Shown here one piece after another: positions 52,794 through 61,644 of a stretch of 64,000 nt of DNA. Source of the stretch: Kribbella amoyensis (GTDB lineage: Bacteria > Actinomycetota > Actinomycetes > Propionibacteriales > Kribbellaceae). A program made the translations under genes and the position numbers. Numbering within the stretch: the stretch's first letter is position 1; each line of letters opens with the position of its first letter. Where the stretch lies: assembly GCF_007828865.1 (NCBI RefSeq), contig NZ_VIVK01000001.1, positions 5,890,001 through 5,954,000 on the forward strand, read 5' to 3'. The notes below the pieces were generated by a model that saw only the letters and a list, made by a program, of their open reading frames with translations, searched no databases and was not told the origin of the DNA.

Positions 52794-54809
52794 TCAGTTC
52801 TCCCCGTCAGGCGGCCCGGCAGGCTCCGGGCCGTCGTCGTCCAGTATCTCGCCCGTGGCCATGTTGATCGCCGGGGCCCGGCCCGTGTCGGCCTTCGTTG
52901 CGGCAGCGTTCACCGCGAGGACCACCGACTCCGCGGTCCGCCGCCCGAACCCGGGCAGCGCGGCCACCTCGTCGAGCGTCGCCTGCCGCAGCTTCTTCAG
53001 CGAACCGAAGTGCCGCAGCAGCGTCTTGCGCCGGACCTCGCCGAGACCTGGTACCTCGTCGAGCACGCTCTCCACCATCGACCGGGAGCGCCGGTTCCGG
53101 TGGTGGGTGATGGCGAACCGGTGCGCCTCGTCGCGCAGCCGCTGCAGCAGGTACAGCCCTTCGGAGGTCCGGGAGAAGATCACCGGGTCCTCGTCGTCGG
53201 GCAGCCAGACCTCCTCCAGCCGCTTGGCCAGCCCGCAGACCGGGATGTCGCCGAGGCCGAGTTCGTCCATCGCCTGCCGCGCGGCCGCCACCTGCGGCGG
53301 ACCGCCGTCGACGACGACCAGGCCCGGGGCGTACGAGAACTTCTTCGCCCGGCCGGTCTCCGGGTCCACCAGGTTCGCCGTCGGGTCCTCGTCGTCGCTC
53401 AGCGTGGACCGCTCGTCCAGCATCCGCTTGAACCGCCGGGTCAGCACCTCGGCGATCGAGGCCACGTCGTTCTGCCCGTCGACACCGCGGATGACGAACC
53501 GCCGGTACTCGCTCTTGCGGGGCAGGCCGTCCTCGAACACCACCATCGAGGCGACCACCTCGGTGCCCTGCAGGTTGGAGACGTCGTAGCACTCCAGTCG
53601 CAGCGGCGCCTCGGGCAGATCGAGCGCGGTCTGGATCTCCTCCAGCGCCAGGTTGCGCGCGGTCAGATCGCTGGCCCGCTTGGTCTTGTGCATCGTCAGC
53701 GTCTGCAGGGCGTTCCGCTCGACGGTCTCCATCAGCGCCTTCTTGTCCCCGCGCTGCGGGACCCGGATCGCCACCTTCGACCCGCGCAGCTCGGTCAGCC
53801 ACTGGGCCAGCGCCTCCTCGTCGCCGGGCGCCACCGGGACCAGGATCTCCCGCGGGATCGCGTCGCCGGTCTCCCCCGCGTACATCTGCTGCAGGAACCG
53901 CGACACCAGGTCCCCCGTACTCGCGGTGCCGTCCGCCTTGTCCGCGATCCAGCCGCGCTGACCGCGGATCCGGCCGCCGCGGACGTAGAAGATCTGCACC
54001 GCGACCTCGAGCGGGTCCTCGCTCAGCGCGATCACGTCCGTGTCGGTGCCGTCACCGAGCACCACCGCGTTCTTGGCCAGCGCCTTCTCCAGGGCGGCCA
54101 GGTCGTCGCGGATCTTCGCCGCCTTCTCGTACTCCAGCTCGGCCGCGGCCGCCTTCATCTCCTTCTCCAGCCGGCGCACGTACGTCGCGGTCTGGCCGGA
54201 CAGGAACGCGGCGAAGTCGTCCACGATCTGCCGGTGCTCCTCCTCGCTCACCTGGCCCGTGCACGGCGCCGCGCACTTGCCGATGTAGCCGAGCAGGCAG
54301 GGCCGGCCGATCTGGCGGTGCCGGTTGAACACGCCCTTGCTGCACGAGCGCATCGGGAACACCCGCAGCAGCAGGTCCACGGTCTCCCGGATCGCCCAGG
54401 CGTGGCTGTACGGCCCGAAGTACTTCACGCCCTTCTTCTTCGGCCCCCGCCCGACCATCACCCGCGGATACTCCTCGTTGAGGGTTATCGCGAGCCAGGG
54501 GTACGACTTGTCGTCCCGGTACTTCACGTTGAAGCGCGGGTCGTACTCCTTGATCCAGGAGTACTCGAGCTGCAGCGACTCCACCTCGGTGGACACCACG
54601 GTCCAGTCCACCTTGGCGGCGGTGGTGACCATCGACTGCGTCCGCGGGTGCAGGTTGGCCAGATCCTGGAAGTACGACGACAATCTGGCCCGCAGGTTCT
54701 TCGCCTTGCCGACGTAGATCACCCGCCCGCCGGCATCGCTGAAGCGGTAGACCCCGGGCGAGTCGGGGATCGAGCCCGGAGCCGGGCGGTACGACGACGG
54801 ATCAGCCAC
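52794..54809 (-). CDS. uvrC: UvrC, excinuclease subunit C
   Basis: A 671-residue nuclease making both incisions in nucleotide-excision repair. The GIY-YIG domain is PDSPGVYRFSDAGGRVIYVG, then KAKNLRARL. The Cys-rich segment with RPCLLGYIGKCAAPC follows, then the UVR motif (ELEYEKAAKIRDDLAALEKA). The RNase H-like half has YDVSNLQGTEVVASMVVFED and VVVDGGPPQ, and the C-terminus carries two helix-hairpin-helix motifs (VPGLGEVRRKTLLRHFGSLK). The GTG start looks leaderless: a TAGGGT lies 6 bases upstream. Confidence 0.96.
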   Translation of the reverse strand: MADPSSYRPAPGSIPDSPGVYRFSDAGGRVIYVGKAKNLRARLSSYFQDLANLHPRTQSMVTTAAKVDWTVVSTEVESLQLEYSWIKEYDPRFNVKYRDDKSYPWLAITLNEEYPRVMVGRGPKKKGVKYFGPYSHAWAIRETVDLLLRVFPMRSCSKGVFNRHRQIGRPCLLGYIGKCAAPCTGQVSEEEHRQIVDDFAAFLSGQTATYVRRLEKEMKAAAAELEYEKAAKIRDDLAALEKALAKNAVVLGDGTDTDVIALSEDPLEVAVQIFYVRGGRIRGQRGWIADKADGTASTGDLVSRFLQQMYAGETGDAIPREILVPVAPGDEEALAQWLTELRGSKVAIRVPQRGDKKALMETVERNALQTLTMHKTKRASDLTARNLALEEIQTALDLPEAPLRLECYDVSNLQGTEVVASMVVFEDGLPRKSEYRRFVIRGVDGQNDVASIAEVLTRRFKRMLDERSTLSDDEDPTANLVDPETGRAKKFSYAPGLVVVDGGPPQVAAARQAMDELGLGDIPVCGLAKRLEEVWLPDDEDPVIFSRTSEGLYLLQRLRDEAHRFAITHHRNRRSRSMVESVLDEVPGLGEVRRKTLLRHFGSLKKLRQATLDEVAALPGFGRRTAESVVLAVNAAATKADTGRAPAINMATGEILDDDGPEPAGPPDGEN

Positions 54810-54815
54810 CCGAAC

Positions 54816-54821
54816 ACCCTA
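54816..54821 (-). promoter_or_regulatory. -10 element for a leaderless uvrC transcript
   Basis: On the minus strand TAGGGT is followed by 6 bases and then the uvrC GTG, with no ribosome-binding site between them. Confidence 0.5.
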
Positions 54822-54881
54822 GTTCGCCCCGCCGACAAACCCCCGCGGACGGTCCCTCGGTGCGCAAAAGTCTCTACTGCA

Positions 54882-54903
54882 GCTTCAATGAGACGCTTGA
54901 AGC
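54882..54903. promoter_or_regulatory. Inverted repeat abutting the DUF6194 start codon
   Basis: GCTTCAA, 8 bases, TTGAAGC: a perfect 7-base inverted repeat whose right arm ends at the base before the ATG at 54904. A candidate operator or a short 5' hairpin controlling that gene. Confidence 0.45.
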
Positions 54904-55332
54904 ATGACCATCGACGCAGTGATCTCGGCCCTGACCCTCGACGGGGTCCGGGTGCTCGAAGCCAACGGCGACAGCTTCTTCGTCTACGACCCGGCCGGCG
55001 ATCTCCCGCCGGAACGCCGGCAGCCGTTCGCCACCGTCGTGACCGCCGACAGCTACGACTCCGACTCGGACCTGGACCGCCCGGGCGTCTACCGGCTCAA
55101 CCTCGGCCTGCCCAAGCCGCTGTACCGATCCCTCTTCCCGGAGCCGCCCGCCGACGTCGACCACACCCGGCTCGACACCGTGATGCCGCACCCCGTCTAC
55201 GGCCCGCAGTACTGGATCTGCGTGCTGTCGCCGTCTGCCGAGACTCTCGCCGAGCTCCAGCCGTTGATCGACGCGGCGTACGAGTTCGTGGTCCGCAAGC
55301 ACGCCAACCACCAGGCGCGGCAGGGTTCTTGA
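54904..55332 (+). CDS. DUF6194 family protein
   Basis: A 142-residue soluble protein with the pattern of actinobacterial DUF6194: VISALTLDGVRVLEANGDSF, FVYDPAGDLP, PFATVVTADSYDSDSDLDRP, GVYRLNLGLPK and the C-terminal PQYWICVLSPSAETLAELQP with LIDAAYEFV. The YDSxSxLDRPGVYRLN segment and final conserved WxCVL suggest a compact ligand-binding or MmcQ/YjbR-like fold, but no function is known. No clear ribosome site; the inverted repeat upstream touches the start codon. Confidence 0.8.
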   Translation: MTIDAVISALTLDGVRVLEANGDSFFVYDPAGDLPPERRQPFATVVTADSYDSDSDLDRPGVYRLNLGLPKPLYRSLFPEPPADVDHTRLDTVMPHPVYGPQYWICVLSPSAETLAELQPLIDAAYEFVVRKHANHQARQGS

Positions 55333-55524
55333 CCTGGCAGTCGTCGTTGAGCGGGGCAAGGGATCGGCTTCACGGCCGTCCGGCGATCGTGTTGCAACTT
55401 GACCCATATCTCCCGGGGTATCACGAGCTGGGATGAGCGCGGTGCGTAACTTTTCGCTCAGGGTTGACGTGCAGGACCGTGCGTGAGGCACCCGGCCTTG
55501 CGCTGACTCGAGGGAGTTCCGCCC

Positions 55525-56763
55525 ATGTCCCCATTCCTCAGCCCGCGCCGTGCGCGGGCCGTCCTCGGCGCCGCAGCGGCATCCGCGCTCGCCGTGTCCG
55601 GTCTCGTCTTCACCGCCACCGCGAGTGACGCCGACGAGGCCACCCCTGCCCCCAGCACCGCCATCCGCGGTGCCGGCAGCCAGGCGGCGATTCCGGGCAG
55701 CTATGTCGTCGTCCTGGCCAACAGCCGGTCCGCCGCGTCCACGCGGGCGACCACGCAGAGCCTGGCGACCTCGTACGACGCGAAGGTGCGGCAGCAGTAC
55801 ACCGCGGCCGTGCACGGCTTCTCGGCGTCCATGACCGAGGAGCAGGCCCAGAAGATGGCCGGCGACTCGCGGGTCGCGTTCGTCCAGCAGAACCAGAAGT
55901 TCACCGCGAACCAGGACGACCCGCCGTGGGGCCTGGACCGCAGTGACCAGCGCGACCTGCCGCTGGACAAGAAGTACGAGGCCGCGTCGACCGCCGAGAA
56001 CGTGAACGTCTACGTGATCGACACCGGCATCTACCCCGAGCACAAGGACTTCGGCGGCCGCGCGTCGGTCGGCACCGACACGGTCGGCGACGGCCAGGAA
56101 GGGATCGACTGCGCCGGACACGGCAGCCACGTCGCCGGCACCATCGCCGGTGAGACCTACGGCCTGGCCAAGGCCGCCAAGGTGTTCGGTGTCCGGGTGC
56201 TCGACTGCAACGGCTCCGGCTCGACCGAGACCGTCGTCGCCGGGATCGACTGGGTGACGAAGAACGCCAAGAAGCCGGCCGTGGCGAACATGAGCCTCGG
56301 TGGTCCGGCCGACGAGGCGCTCGACGCCGCGGTGAAGTCCTCGATCGACGCCGGCGTCACCTACGCCGTTGCTGCTGGCAACGAAAGCTCGGACGCCTGC
56401 GGCGGTTCGCCGGCCAAGGAGCCGAGCGCTATCACGGTCGGCGCGACCGACGACCAGGACGGCAAGGCGCAGTTCTCCAACTTCGGCAAGTGCGTCGACC
56501 TGTTCGCCCCCGGCGTGGACGTCGAGTCGGTCGGCATCACCAGCCCGGACGCGACCGCGAAGATGAGCGGTACCTCGATGGCGACCCCGCACGTCGCGGG
56601 CGGCATCGCGCTCTACCTGGCCGACCACCCGGACGCGAAGCCGGCCGACGTGGCGACCGCGCTGCTCGGTGCGGCGACGCCGGACAAGGTGGGCGACCCG
56701 GGCACCGGTTCCCCGAACAAGCTGCTGTTCGTAGGTGCGGTGGACCCGAGCGCCCAGCGCTGA
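55525..56763 (+). CDS. Secreted S8 family (subtilisin-like) serine protease
   Basis: 412 residues. A signal peptide (RAVLGAAAASALAVSGLVFT) precedes an I9-type propeptide (IPGSYVVVLANSRSAAST...VAFVQQNQKFTANQ). In the mature domain the triad is visible as YVIDTGIYPEHKDF (Asp), CAGHGSHVAGTIAG (His) and SGTSMATPHVAGG (Ser), with the oxyanion Asn in AVAAGNESSDACG. It most resembles proteinase K-type secreted proteases of actinomycetes. GAGGGAG lies 8 bases before the ATG. A strong terminator follows. Confidence 0.95.
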   Translation: MSPFLSPRRARAVLGAAAASALAVSGLVFTATASDADEATPAPSTAIRGAGSQAAIPGSYVVVLANSRSAASTRATTQSLATSYDAKVRQQYTAAVHGFSASMTEEQAQKMAGDSRVAFVQQNQKFTANQDDPPWGLDRSDQRDLPLDKKYEAASTAENVNVYVIDTGIYPEHKDFGGRASVGTDTVGDGQEGIDCAGHGSHVAGTIAGETYGLAKAAKVFGVRVLDCNGSGSTETVVAGIDWVTKNAKKPAVANMSLGGPADEALDAAVKSSIDAGVTYAVAAGNESSDACGGSPAKEPSAITVGATDDQDGKAQFSNFGKCVDLFAPGVDVESVGITSPDATAKMSGTSMATPHVAGGIALYLADHPDAKPADVATALLGAATPDKVGDPGTGSPNKLLFVGAVDPSAQR

Positions 56764-56815
56764 TCTCCCGGCGCTAGACCCGGTCCTCCCACTTCACCGG
56801 GCCGCAGGGAACCCG

Positions 56816-56845
56816 AGGGCCCGACCGTTTCGACGGCCGGGCCCT
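56816..56845. terminator. Strong TTCG-tetraloop terminator between convergent genes
   Basis: AGGGCCCGACCGT, TTCG, ACGGCCGGGCCCT: a 13-base stem with one mismatch and a stable UUCG loop, between the protease gene and the converging Rieske lipoprotein gene. It can serve both transcripts. Confidence 0.85.
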
Positions 56846-56854
56846 TCCCCCGTG

Positions 56855-57388
56855 TCAGGCCGGGCCGAGGATGTTGTTGCCGTCGACGGTGACGTTCGCC
56901 GCCGCGAGCGGGCTGTCGGCCGGACCGTTCACCACGCTGCCGTCCTTCGTACTGAACTTGCTGCCGTGGCAGTTGCAGTCGATGGTGTCGTTCTCCACCT
57001 TGCTGACCAGGCAACCCATGTGGGTGCAGACGGCCGTGAAGCCCTTGAACTGACCGGCCGTCGGCTGGGTCACCACCAGCTTCGCGTCGGGGTAGATCTT
57101 GCCGCCGCCGACCGGGACGTCCGAGACCGGGCCGAGGACCGCTCCCCCGCCGCCACCGCTGGTCGGCGCGCTGGACGGGGCGCTCGACGGCGCGGACGAG
57201 GGTGCGCCGGACGGTGCCGACGTCGGGTCCGACCCGGCGCCGCTCGAACCGCCGTCCTCACCGCACGCGGCGAGCACCGGCACGCTCACTCCGGCGAGGC
57301 CGGCCACCGCGGCACCCCGCAGCACCGCCCGCCGGTCACGCAGACTGTCGGTCAGCGGGGTCGCTTCGGCCGTGCTGTCGTCGCTCAT
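56855..57388 (-). CDS. Tat-exported Rieske [2Fe-2S] lipoprotein
   Basis: 177 residues. A twin-Arg signal RDRRAVLRGAAVAGLAGVSV leads to a lipobox LAAC, so the protein should be folded in the cytoplasm, exported by Tat and lipid-anchored. A flexible Ser/Ala/Pro/Gly linker of about 45 residues follows, then the Rieske domain with CTHMGC and CNCHGS, which hold both the cluster ligands and the disulfide pair. The ATG at 57388 has GGAGGT 8 bases upstream; the frame extends further back without support. The electron partner is unknown; a free-standing arrangement like this is common in actinobacteria. Confidence 0.92.
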   Translation of the reverse strand: MSDDSTAEATPLTDSLRDRRAVLRGAAVAGLAGVSVPVLAACGEDGGSSGAGSDPTSAPSGAPSSAPSSAPSSAPTSGGGGGAVLGPVSDVPVGGGKIYPDAKLVVTQPTAGQFKGFTAVCTHMGCLVSKVENDTIDCNCHGSKFSTKDGSVVNGPADSPLAAANVTVDGNNILGPA

Positions 57389-57545
57389 GAATCTGGACCT
57401 CCAGGAGCTGTGCTCGGAATAGTTGAACGCTCTGCTATTTGCCTTCATACCCGACCCGACCAAATCGGGCCCTACCCGGACAAACGACCTGATCCCGTGA
57501 ACGGTTCAGCCGAGGCGTAGATCAGCCGCGTCCACCACCAACACA

Positions 57546-57580
57546 GCTGACCCGCTGCCGCGTCGGCGCACCGGGTCAGC
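57546..57580 (-). terminator. Terminator hairpin at the end of the type VII secretion cluster
   Basis: GCTGACCCG and CGGGTCAGC form a perfect 9-base stem around a 17-base loop. The right arm overlaps the stop codon of the MinD-like gene, so on the minus strand it ends that transcript. Confidence 0.65.
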
Positions 57581-59219
57581 GGGTGGCGCGCTGGACCAGG
57601 CGGGCGGCGAGCTCGAGGACGGCGCGCCGGGTCGCCGGTTCGAGCCGGTCCGGGCGCATCGGCCAGGCGTTCGCGAGGTGCGCGTCGTACGGCAGGACCA
57701 CGTAGCCCATACCGCGGTCGGAGACGGCCGACTGGAGCCAGCGGACCGGCTCGGGGTCGTCCGGCTGGTTCTCCGCGATGATGACCAGGCCCTTCTGCAC
57801 CAGCATCTGCTGACCGGCCGAGCTGAGCTGGTCCAGCTGGTTGATGCTGGCCAGCGCGTCGTCCCGGTTGGACGGGATCACCAGCGCGACGGCGTGTGCC
57901 GCGCCCGCGACGTACGCGGTGGCCTCGTCGTACAGGCCGGCCGGGCAGTCGACCAGTGAGAGCGGGATCTGGTTCGCCCCGCCGACGTTGCGGGAGGCAA
58001 GGACCTCGCTGATCGCTTCACCGGTCGGCTCGGCGCGGGCCAGCTGGACCCGCGATCCCGGGGTGTTGGCGATGCCCTGGTCGATCCGGTGCGTCAGCTT
58101 GCCCTCGCGCGGGCAGGCGTCGACGGCCAGGACCAGGTCGGACCGCTGCGAGGCGAAGGCGTCCGCGATCAGCGCCGTGACGGTCGACGTCCCGCTCTGC
58201 GGCACCGGACCGATCACGCCGATCATCCGGCCGATCCCGATCGGGCGCCGGATCAACGCGATGTTCTCCACATCGCGCTGCATCCGCCCGGACGCGCCGG
58301 CGATGTACGCCGCCTCGGCCGCGAACCGCCCGATCCGGCGGAAGAACGCTCCCGCTCCGGCCCGGTCCTCGTGCTGCAACCCCACCGAGTCGCTTGCCAC
58401 TGGCAACGGTCCGGCCAGCGGGTCGTGGTACGCCGGGGTGTAGGCGTGCTCGGTCGGTCCGCTGTCGGCCGTCGGCGTGTCCCAGCCGCCGGAGTCCTGC
58501 GGCTGGTTCCAGCTCCCGTCACCTGACGGCGGCTGCTGCTGCTGGTACTGCTGCGGCGGCGGTCCGTACTGCGACGGCGGTGGTTGCTGCTGCTGATACG
58601 GCGGCGGCTGCTGCTGGTACTGCTGCTGTTGCGGCGGCGGGGCGTACTGCTGCTGATAAGGCTGCTCGTACGGCGCAGGCTGCTGCTGCGGCGCTCCACC
58701 GTACGGCGGCTGCTCGAACTGCTGCTGCTCGTACTGCTGCACCGGCGGCTGCTGGTACTGCGGGTACCCCGGCCCGTAGTTCGGGTCGTACTGCTGCTGG
58801 TACTGCGGCTGCTGCGGAGGCGGCGGCGCGTACTGCTGCTGGTACCCACCTTGGTTGTACTGCTGCGGCGGGTAGTGCTGCTGCTGCGACGGCGGACCGT
58901 ACGACTGCTGGGGCGGCTGCTGCTGATACTGCTGCGGGGGCGGCCCCTGCTGATACTGCCCCTGACCCTGAGCTGGCCCCTGCTGGTACTGAGGTGGCTG
59001 CTGCTGCTCCGGTGGTACCGGGGCGCCCCAGCCTCCACCGGACGGCCGAGGAGGCGGCGCCATCGTCGGCTCGGGCGCAGCGGCCTCCGGCATCTGGGCA
59101 GGCTGCTGCGCCGTGTCCGCCTCAGCAGCGGGCGGGGTGGGCGCGGCGGAAGTACCGGCCGCCGCCGAATCGTCGTCGAGGCGGTTCATCATGTCCGCCT
59201 GCCAGTTCGGCCCGGTCAT
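57576..59219 (-). CDS. MinD/EspI-like protein of the type VII secretion locus, Gln/Pro/Tyr-rich N-terminus
   Basis: 547 residues. About 60-250 is a low-complexity Gln/Pro/Tyr tract (repeats such as QQYQQQPP and YQQQYAPPPQQ). A C-terminal MinD/ParA-like domain follows, with RMIGVIGPVPQSGTSTVTAL at the P-loop position, LVLAVDACPREGKLT, and LVDCPAGLYDEATAYVAGAA. The P-loop is degenerate: neither the signature Lys nor the GK-T Lys of ParA/MinD is present, so ATP hydrolysis is doubtful. Pro/Gln-rich MinD-like proteins are regular partners of ESX systems (EspI/SCO5717-like). It starts 9 bases after the eccD stop and is the last gene of the cluster. Confidence 0.85.
   Translation of the reverse strand: MTGPNWQADMMNRLDDDSAAAGTSAAPTPPAAEADTAQQPAQMPEAAAPEPTMAPPPRPSGGGWGAPVPPEQQQPPQYQQGPAQGQGQYQQGPPPQQYQQQPPQQSYGPPSQQQHYPPQQYNQGGYQQQYAPPPPQQPQYQQQYDPNYGPGYPQYQQPPVQQYEQQQFEQPPYGGAPQQQPAPYEQPYQQQYAPPPQQQQYQQQPPPYQQQQPPPSQYGPPPQQYQQQQPPSGDGSWNQPQDSGGWDTPTADSGPTEHAYTPAYHDPLAGPLPVASDSVGLQHEDRAGAGAFFRRIGRFAAEAAYIAGASGRMQRDVENIALIRRPIGIGRMIGVIGPVPQSGTSTVTALIADAFASQRSDLVLAVDACPREGKLTHRIDQGIANTPGSRVQLARAEPTGEAISEVLASRNVGGANQIPLSLVDCPAGLYDEATAYVAGAAHAVALVIPSNRDDALASINQLDQLSSAGQQMLVQKGLVIIAENQPDDPEPVRWLQSAVSDRGMGYVVLPYDAHLANAWPMRPDRLEPATRRAVLELAARLVQRATR
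58510..58990 (-). repeat. Low-complexity CAG/CCG-rich tract
   Basis: Read on the coding (minus) strand the region is dense in CAG, CCG and TAC triplets, encoding the Gln/Pro/Tyr tract of the MinD-like protein. Imperfect units of 12-30 bases recur throughout, so slippage or recombination could change its length without a frameshift. Confidence 0.8.
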
Positions 59220-59228
59220 ACCATCCGA

Positions 59229-60554
59229 TCAGAAGACGTCGAGCAGATCGCTGAACACCCCGAAGGCACCGAGCACCAAGGGGACCAGCGCGACCACGGC
59301 CAGTACCTGGATCTGGTCCAGGACCTGGCCGAGCCGGACCTGCACGTGGTCCTGCGGCGTCCAGCTCAGGCCGAACGCACCGACCATCGCCACCACCACG
59401 AGCAGCCCGACTGCTACCAGTGTGCCACCCACCGATTCCTGGGAGAGATCCTGGACCAGCGCGGCGACCACGACAGCGGCCGCGGCGAACAGCCCGAGCA
59501 CCTCCGCGGCCAGCGGGTAGAGCCGTGACCGGGCACACAACAGCAGCGCCAGCAGGGCCGCGATGCTCACGGTCCAGGCGGATCCGTGCAGGGCGAGCAC
59601 GACACCGGCCGCGGCGGACCAGAGCGCGATCGCGGTCGCGGACAACGCCAGGCCGACGTGGGCGGCGTTCAGCGCGGCCTCCACGTCCGGGCGCCCGACC
59701 TCCTTGCCACGAGCGCGGGTGTCGTCCAGGGCGGTCAGCCCGGACATCGACAGCGCGAGCCGCGGCAGCACACCGAGCAGCAGCACGGCCACCACGGCGA
59801 TCAACGCGCTCAGCTTGTCCGCGGACACGCCGGCCGCGACGCCGACGATCCAGATCACCGCGAAGGTCAGCGCCGTACCGCCACCGACCAGGCCACCACC
59901 GGCCAGTCCGGCCATCGCGAACAGCAGCGGGCCGAGGGCCAGGCCGAGCGCGGTGAGACCGGCCCGCATCGGCGTCGACCAGTCCTCGGAGAGGCCGAGG
60001 TTCCAGGCGACGACGGCGAGCAGGACCGGGGTCACGATCAGCAGCGTGATCGCGGTCGTCTTCTGCCCGGCGCGGCCGAGCACGACACCGCCCAGGCCGG
60101 TGATGATGGCGACCACGAGCAGGATGAACGCGGCCACGTCGGCCTGGGTCGCGCGAGCCAGCGCGATCGCGCCCGCGAGCAGGGCGAAGATCAACGCCGC
60201 GCCCGAGGCCCAGTGCCGGTGCTTGCGCTGGAAGGTGGTGCCGCGCCGCTCGAGGTCGTCGACGGCCTCCTCGGCCACGTCGTACACGGTCGGCGGCGGC
60301 GGGACCTCGCCCTCGGCCGCCAGCCGCAGCACGGCACCGTCACCGATCTGCGCCGAGCCCAGGGTGAGCTCGAGCGAGACCGTCTGCCCGGTCGGCGTGG
60401 TCAGGTACCGGCGCCGTGGGGAGGGATCGACCGGTTCGCCGAGCATCCGCAGCAGGTCCGGCATCAGCCGGCCCAACGGCTCGTCGACCGGCAGTACGGC
60501 GTCCATCTGGCGTTGCCGCCCGATGATCGTCACCCGGCTGTAGACCGCAGCCAC
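59229..60554 (-). CDS. eccD: EccD, type VII secretion integral membrane protein
   Basis: A 441-residue protein. The N-terminal ubiquitin-like domain (SRVTIIGRQRQMDAVLPVDE, then LGSAQIGDGAVLRLAAEGE) is followed by a basic cytoplasmic segment (DLERRGTTFQRKHRHWASGA) and about eleven membrane segments, the standard EccD layout forming most of the ESX inner-membrane pore complex. It lies between the accessory DUF6177-like gene and the MinD-like gene. Confidence 0.92.
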   Translation of the reverse strand: MAAVYSRVTIIGRQRQMDAVLPVDEPLGRLMPDLLRMLGEPVDPSPRRRYLTTPTGQTVSLELTLGSAQIGDGAVLRLAAEGEVPPPPTVYDVAEEAVDDLERRGTTFQRKHRHWASGAALIFALLAGAIALARATQADVAAFILLVVAIITGLGGVVLGRAGQKTTAITLLIVTPVLLAVVAWNLGLSEDWSTPMRAGLTALGLALGPLLFAMAGLAGGGLVGGGTALTFAVIWIVGVAAGVSADKLSALIAVVAVLLLGVLPRLALSMSGLTALDDTRARGKEVGRPDVEAALNAAHVGLALSATAIALWSAAAGVVLALHGSAWTVSIAALLALLLCARSRLYPLAAEVLGLFAAAAVVVAALVQDLSQESVGGTLVAVGLLVVVAMVGAFGLSWTPQDHVQVRLGQVLDQIQVLAVVALVPLVLGAFGVFSDLLDVF

Positions 60555-60597
60555 CCGTCACACCTCTCTGATCGTTGCCAACAACAACTTGATGGTC

Positions 60598-61644
60598 CTA
60601 CGCCCCGACCGGTGCGCCGGGCGGAACCAGCCGGCCGAGCAGCGCGCTGTACTTGTTCCAGTCCAGCTGGTTCTTGCCGTCACCGATCGGGTACCAGACG
60701 ACGGGCGCGGCGGCCGGGCCGATCTTCTCCGGCACGATCTCGACGGCGTCGCCGAGGTCCATCGCCTTCGCCAGCCCGCCGGACTCCAGCGCGTCGCTGC
60801 CGACGGCCATCGCCATCGGCGCCGGGACGCCGGTCCAGTGCGGGATCTCGTTGGTGTCCTCCCCGTTGCCGCGGGCGCCCTGGGCGAAGAACGACACCAG
60901 CGTGAACGAGTTCGCCAGCCGCTCCCCCACCTTCCGGACGTCGTCCGGCGTCGGCAGGCCGTCCGGGGTGGCGACGGCCATCGTGATGACCTCCTCCAGC
61001 CCGGCCGGGCGGCGGTGGATCTCGACCGAACCGGTCGCGCTCAGGCCGTCCTTGCCACCGACCACAGACAGCCAGGTCGGCTTCGGCGCGCGGCGGCGGC
61101 AGTACGAGGTGAGCTGGCCTACGTTCCACGGCTGGGTGACCGGCTCGGCGGTACCCCAGCCGGCCGGCGCGACGCCGGTCAGCTCGGTGAACAGCCGCTC
61201 GGCGGCCTTGCCGACGACGGTCGACTCCAGCGCCTGGTACCGGAACCGCGCGGTGACCAGCAACTGCCAGGGCAGCTCCAGGTCGACCGCGACGAAGGTC
61301 GGGCTCATGTCGACCTTGTCCTGCTCCCCGGCGGCGACACCGGCGAACATCTCGCCGTTCCACTGCAGCTTGGACCCGCCCAGACCGTCGTACGCGCCCT
61401 CGCCGTTCGGCTCGGTGACCACCCAGCGCGACTCGCGGCTGCTGAACAGCGTGGTCCGGACCGCGAACGTCAGCCGGGTCGTGGCCGGGGTGACCAGCTG
61501 GACGCCGAGACCGGCCGCCTCGGCCGCGGCGAGCGCGTCCACCAGCCACGCGGACATCCCGACGACCGGCCGGTCCTGCATGATCACGACGACCTTGTCG
61601 GTCCACAGGTCGATCGCCGGACTGAGCTCGACCGGGTTAGGCAT
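60598..61644 (-). CDS. Type VII secretion-associated protein, DUF6177-like
   Basis: 348 residues, soluble, no membrane segment. VIMQDRPVVGMSAWLVDALA, TFAVRTTLFSSRESRWVVTE, KAAERLFTELTGVAPAGWGT, PWNVGQLTSYCRRRAPKPTW and VVWYPIGDGKNQLDWNKYSA give a compact alpha/beta protein that I tentatively match to DUF6177, found in actinobacterial ESX loci. The ATG at 61644 overlaps the end of the upstream small gene by 8 bases. The role in secretion is unknown; an accessory or substrate-specific chaperone role would fit its place between eccC and eccD. Confidence 0.72.
   Translation of the reverse strand: MPNPVELSPAIDLWTDKVVVIMQDRPVVGMSAWLVDALAAAEAAGLGVQLVTPATTRLTFAVRTTLFSSRESRWVVTEPNGEGAYDGLGGSKLQWNGEMFAGVAAGEQDKVDMSPTFVAVDLELPWQLLVTARFRYQALESTVVGKAAERLFTELTGVAPAGWGTAEPVTQPWNVGQLTSYCRRRAPKPTWLSVVGGKDGLSATGSVEIHRRPAGLEEVITMAVATPDGLPTPDDVRKVGERLANSFTLVSFFAQGARGNGEDTNEIPHWTGVPAPMAMAVGSDALESGGLAKAMDLGDAVEIVPEKIGPAAAPVVWYPIGDGKNQLDWNKYSALLGRLVPPGAPVGA

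Noticed and set aside
55333..55524. Promoter of the S8 protease from TTGACC or TTGACG in the gap
   Set aside because: Two -35-like hexamers exist, but neither has a convincing -10 at 16-18 bases.
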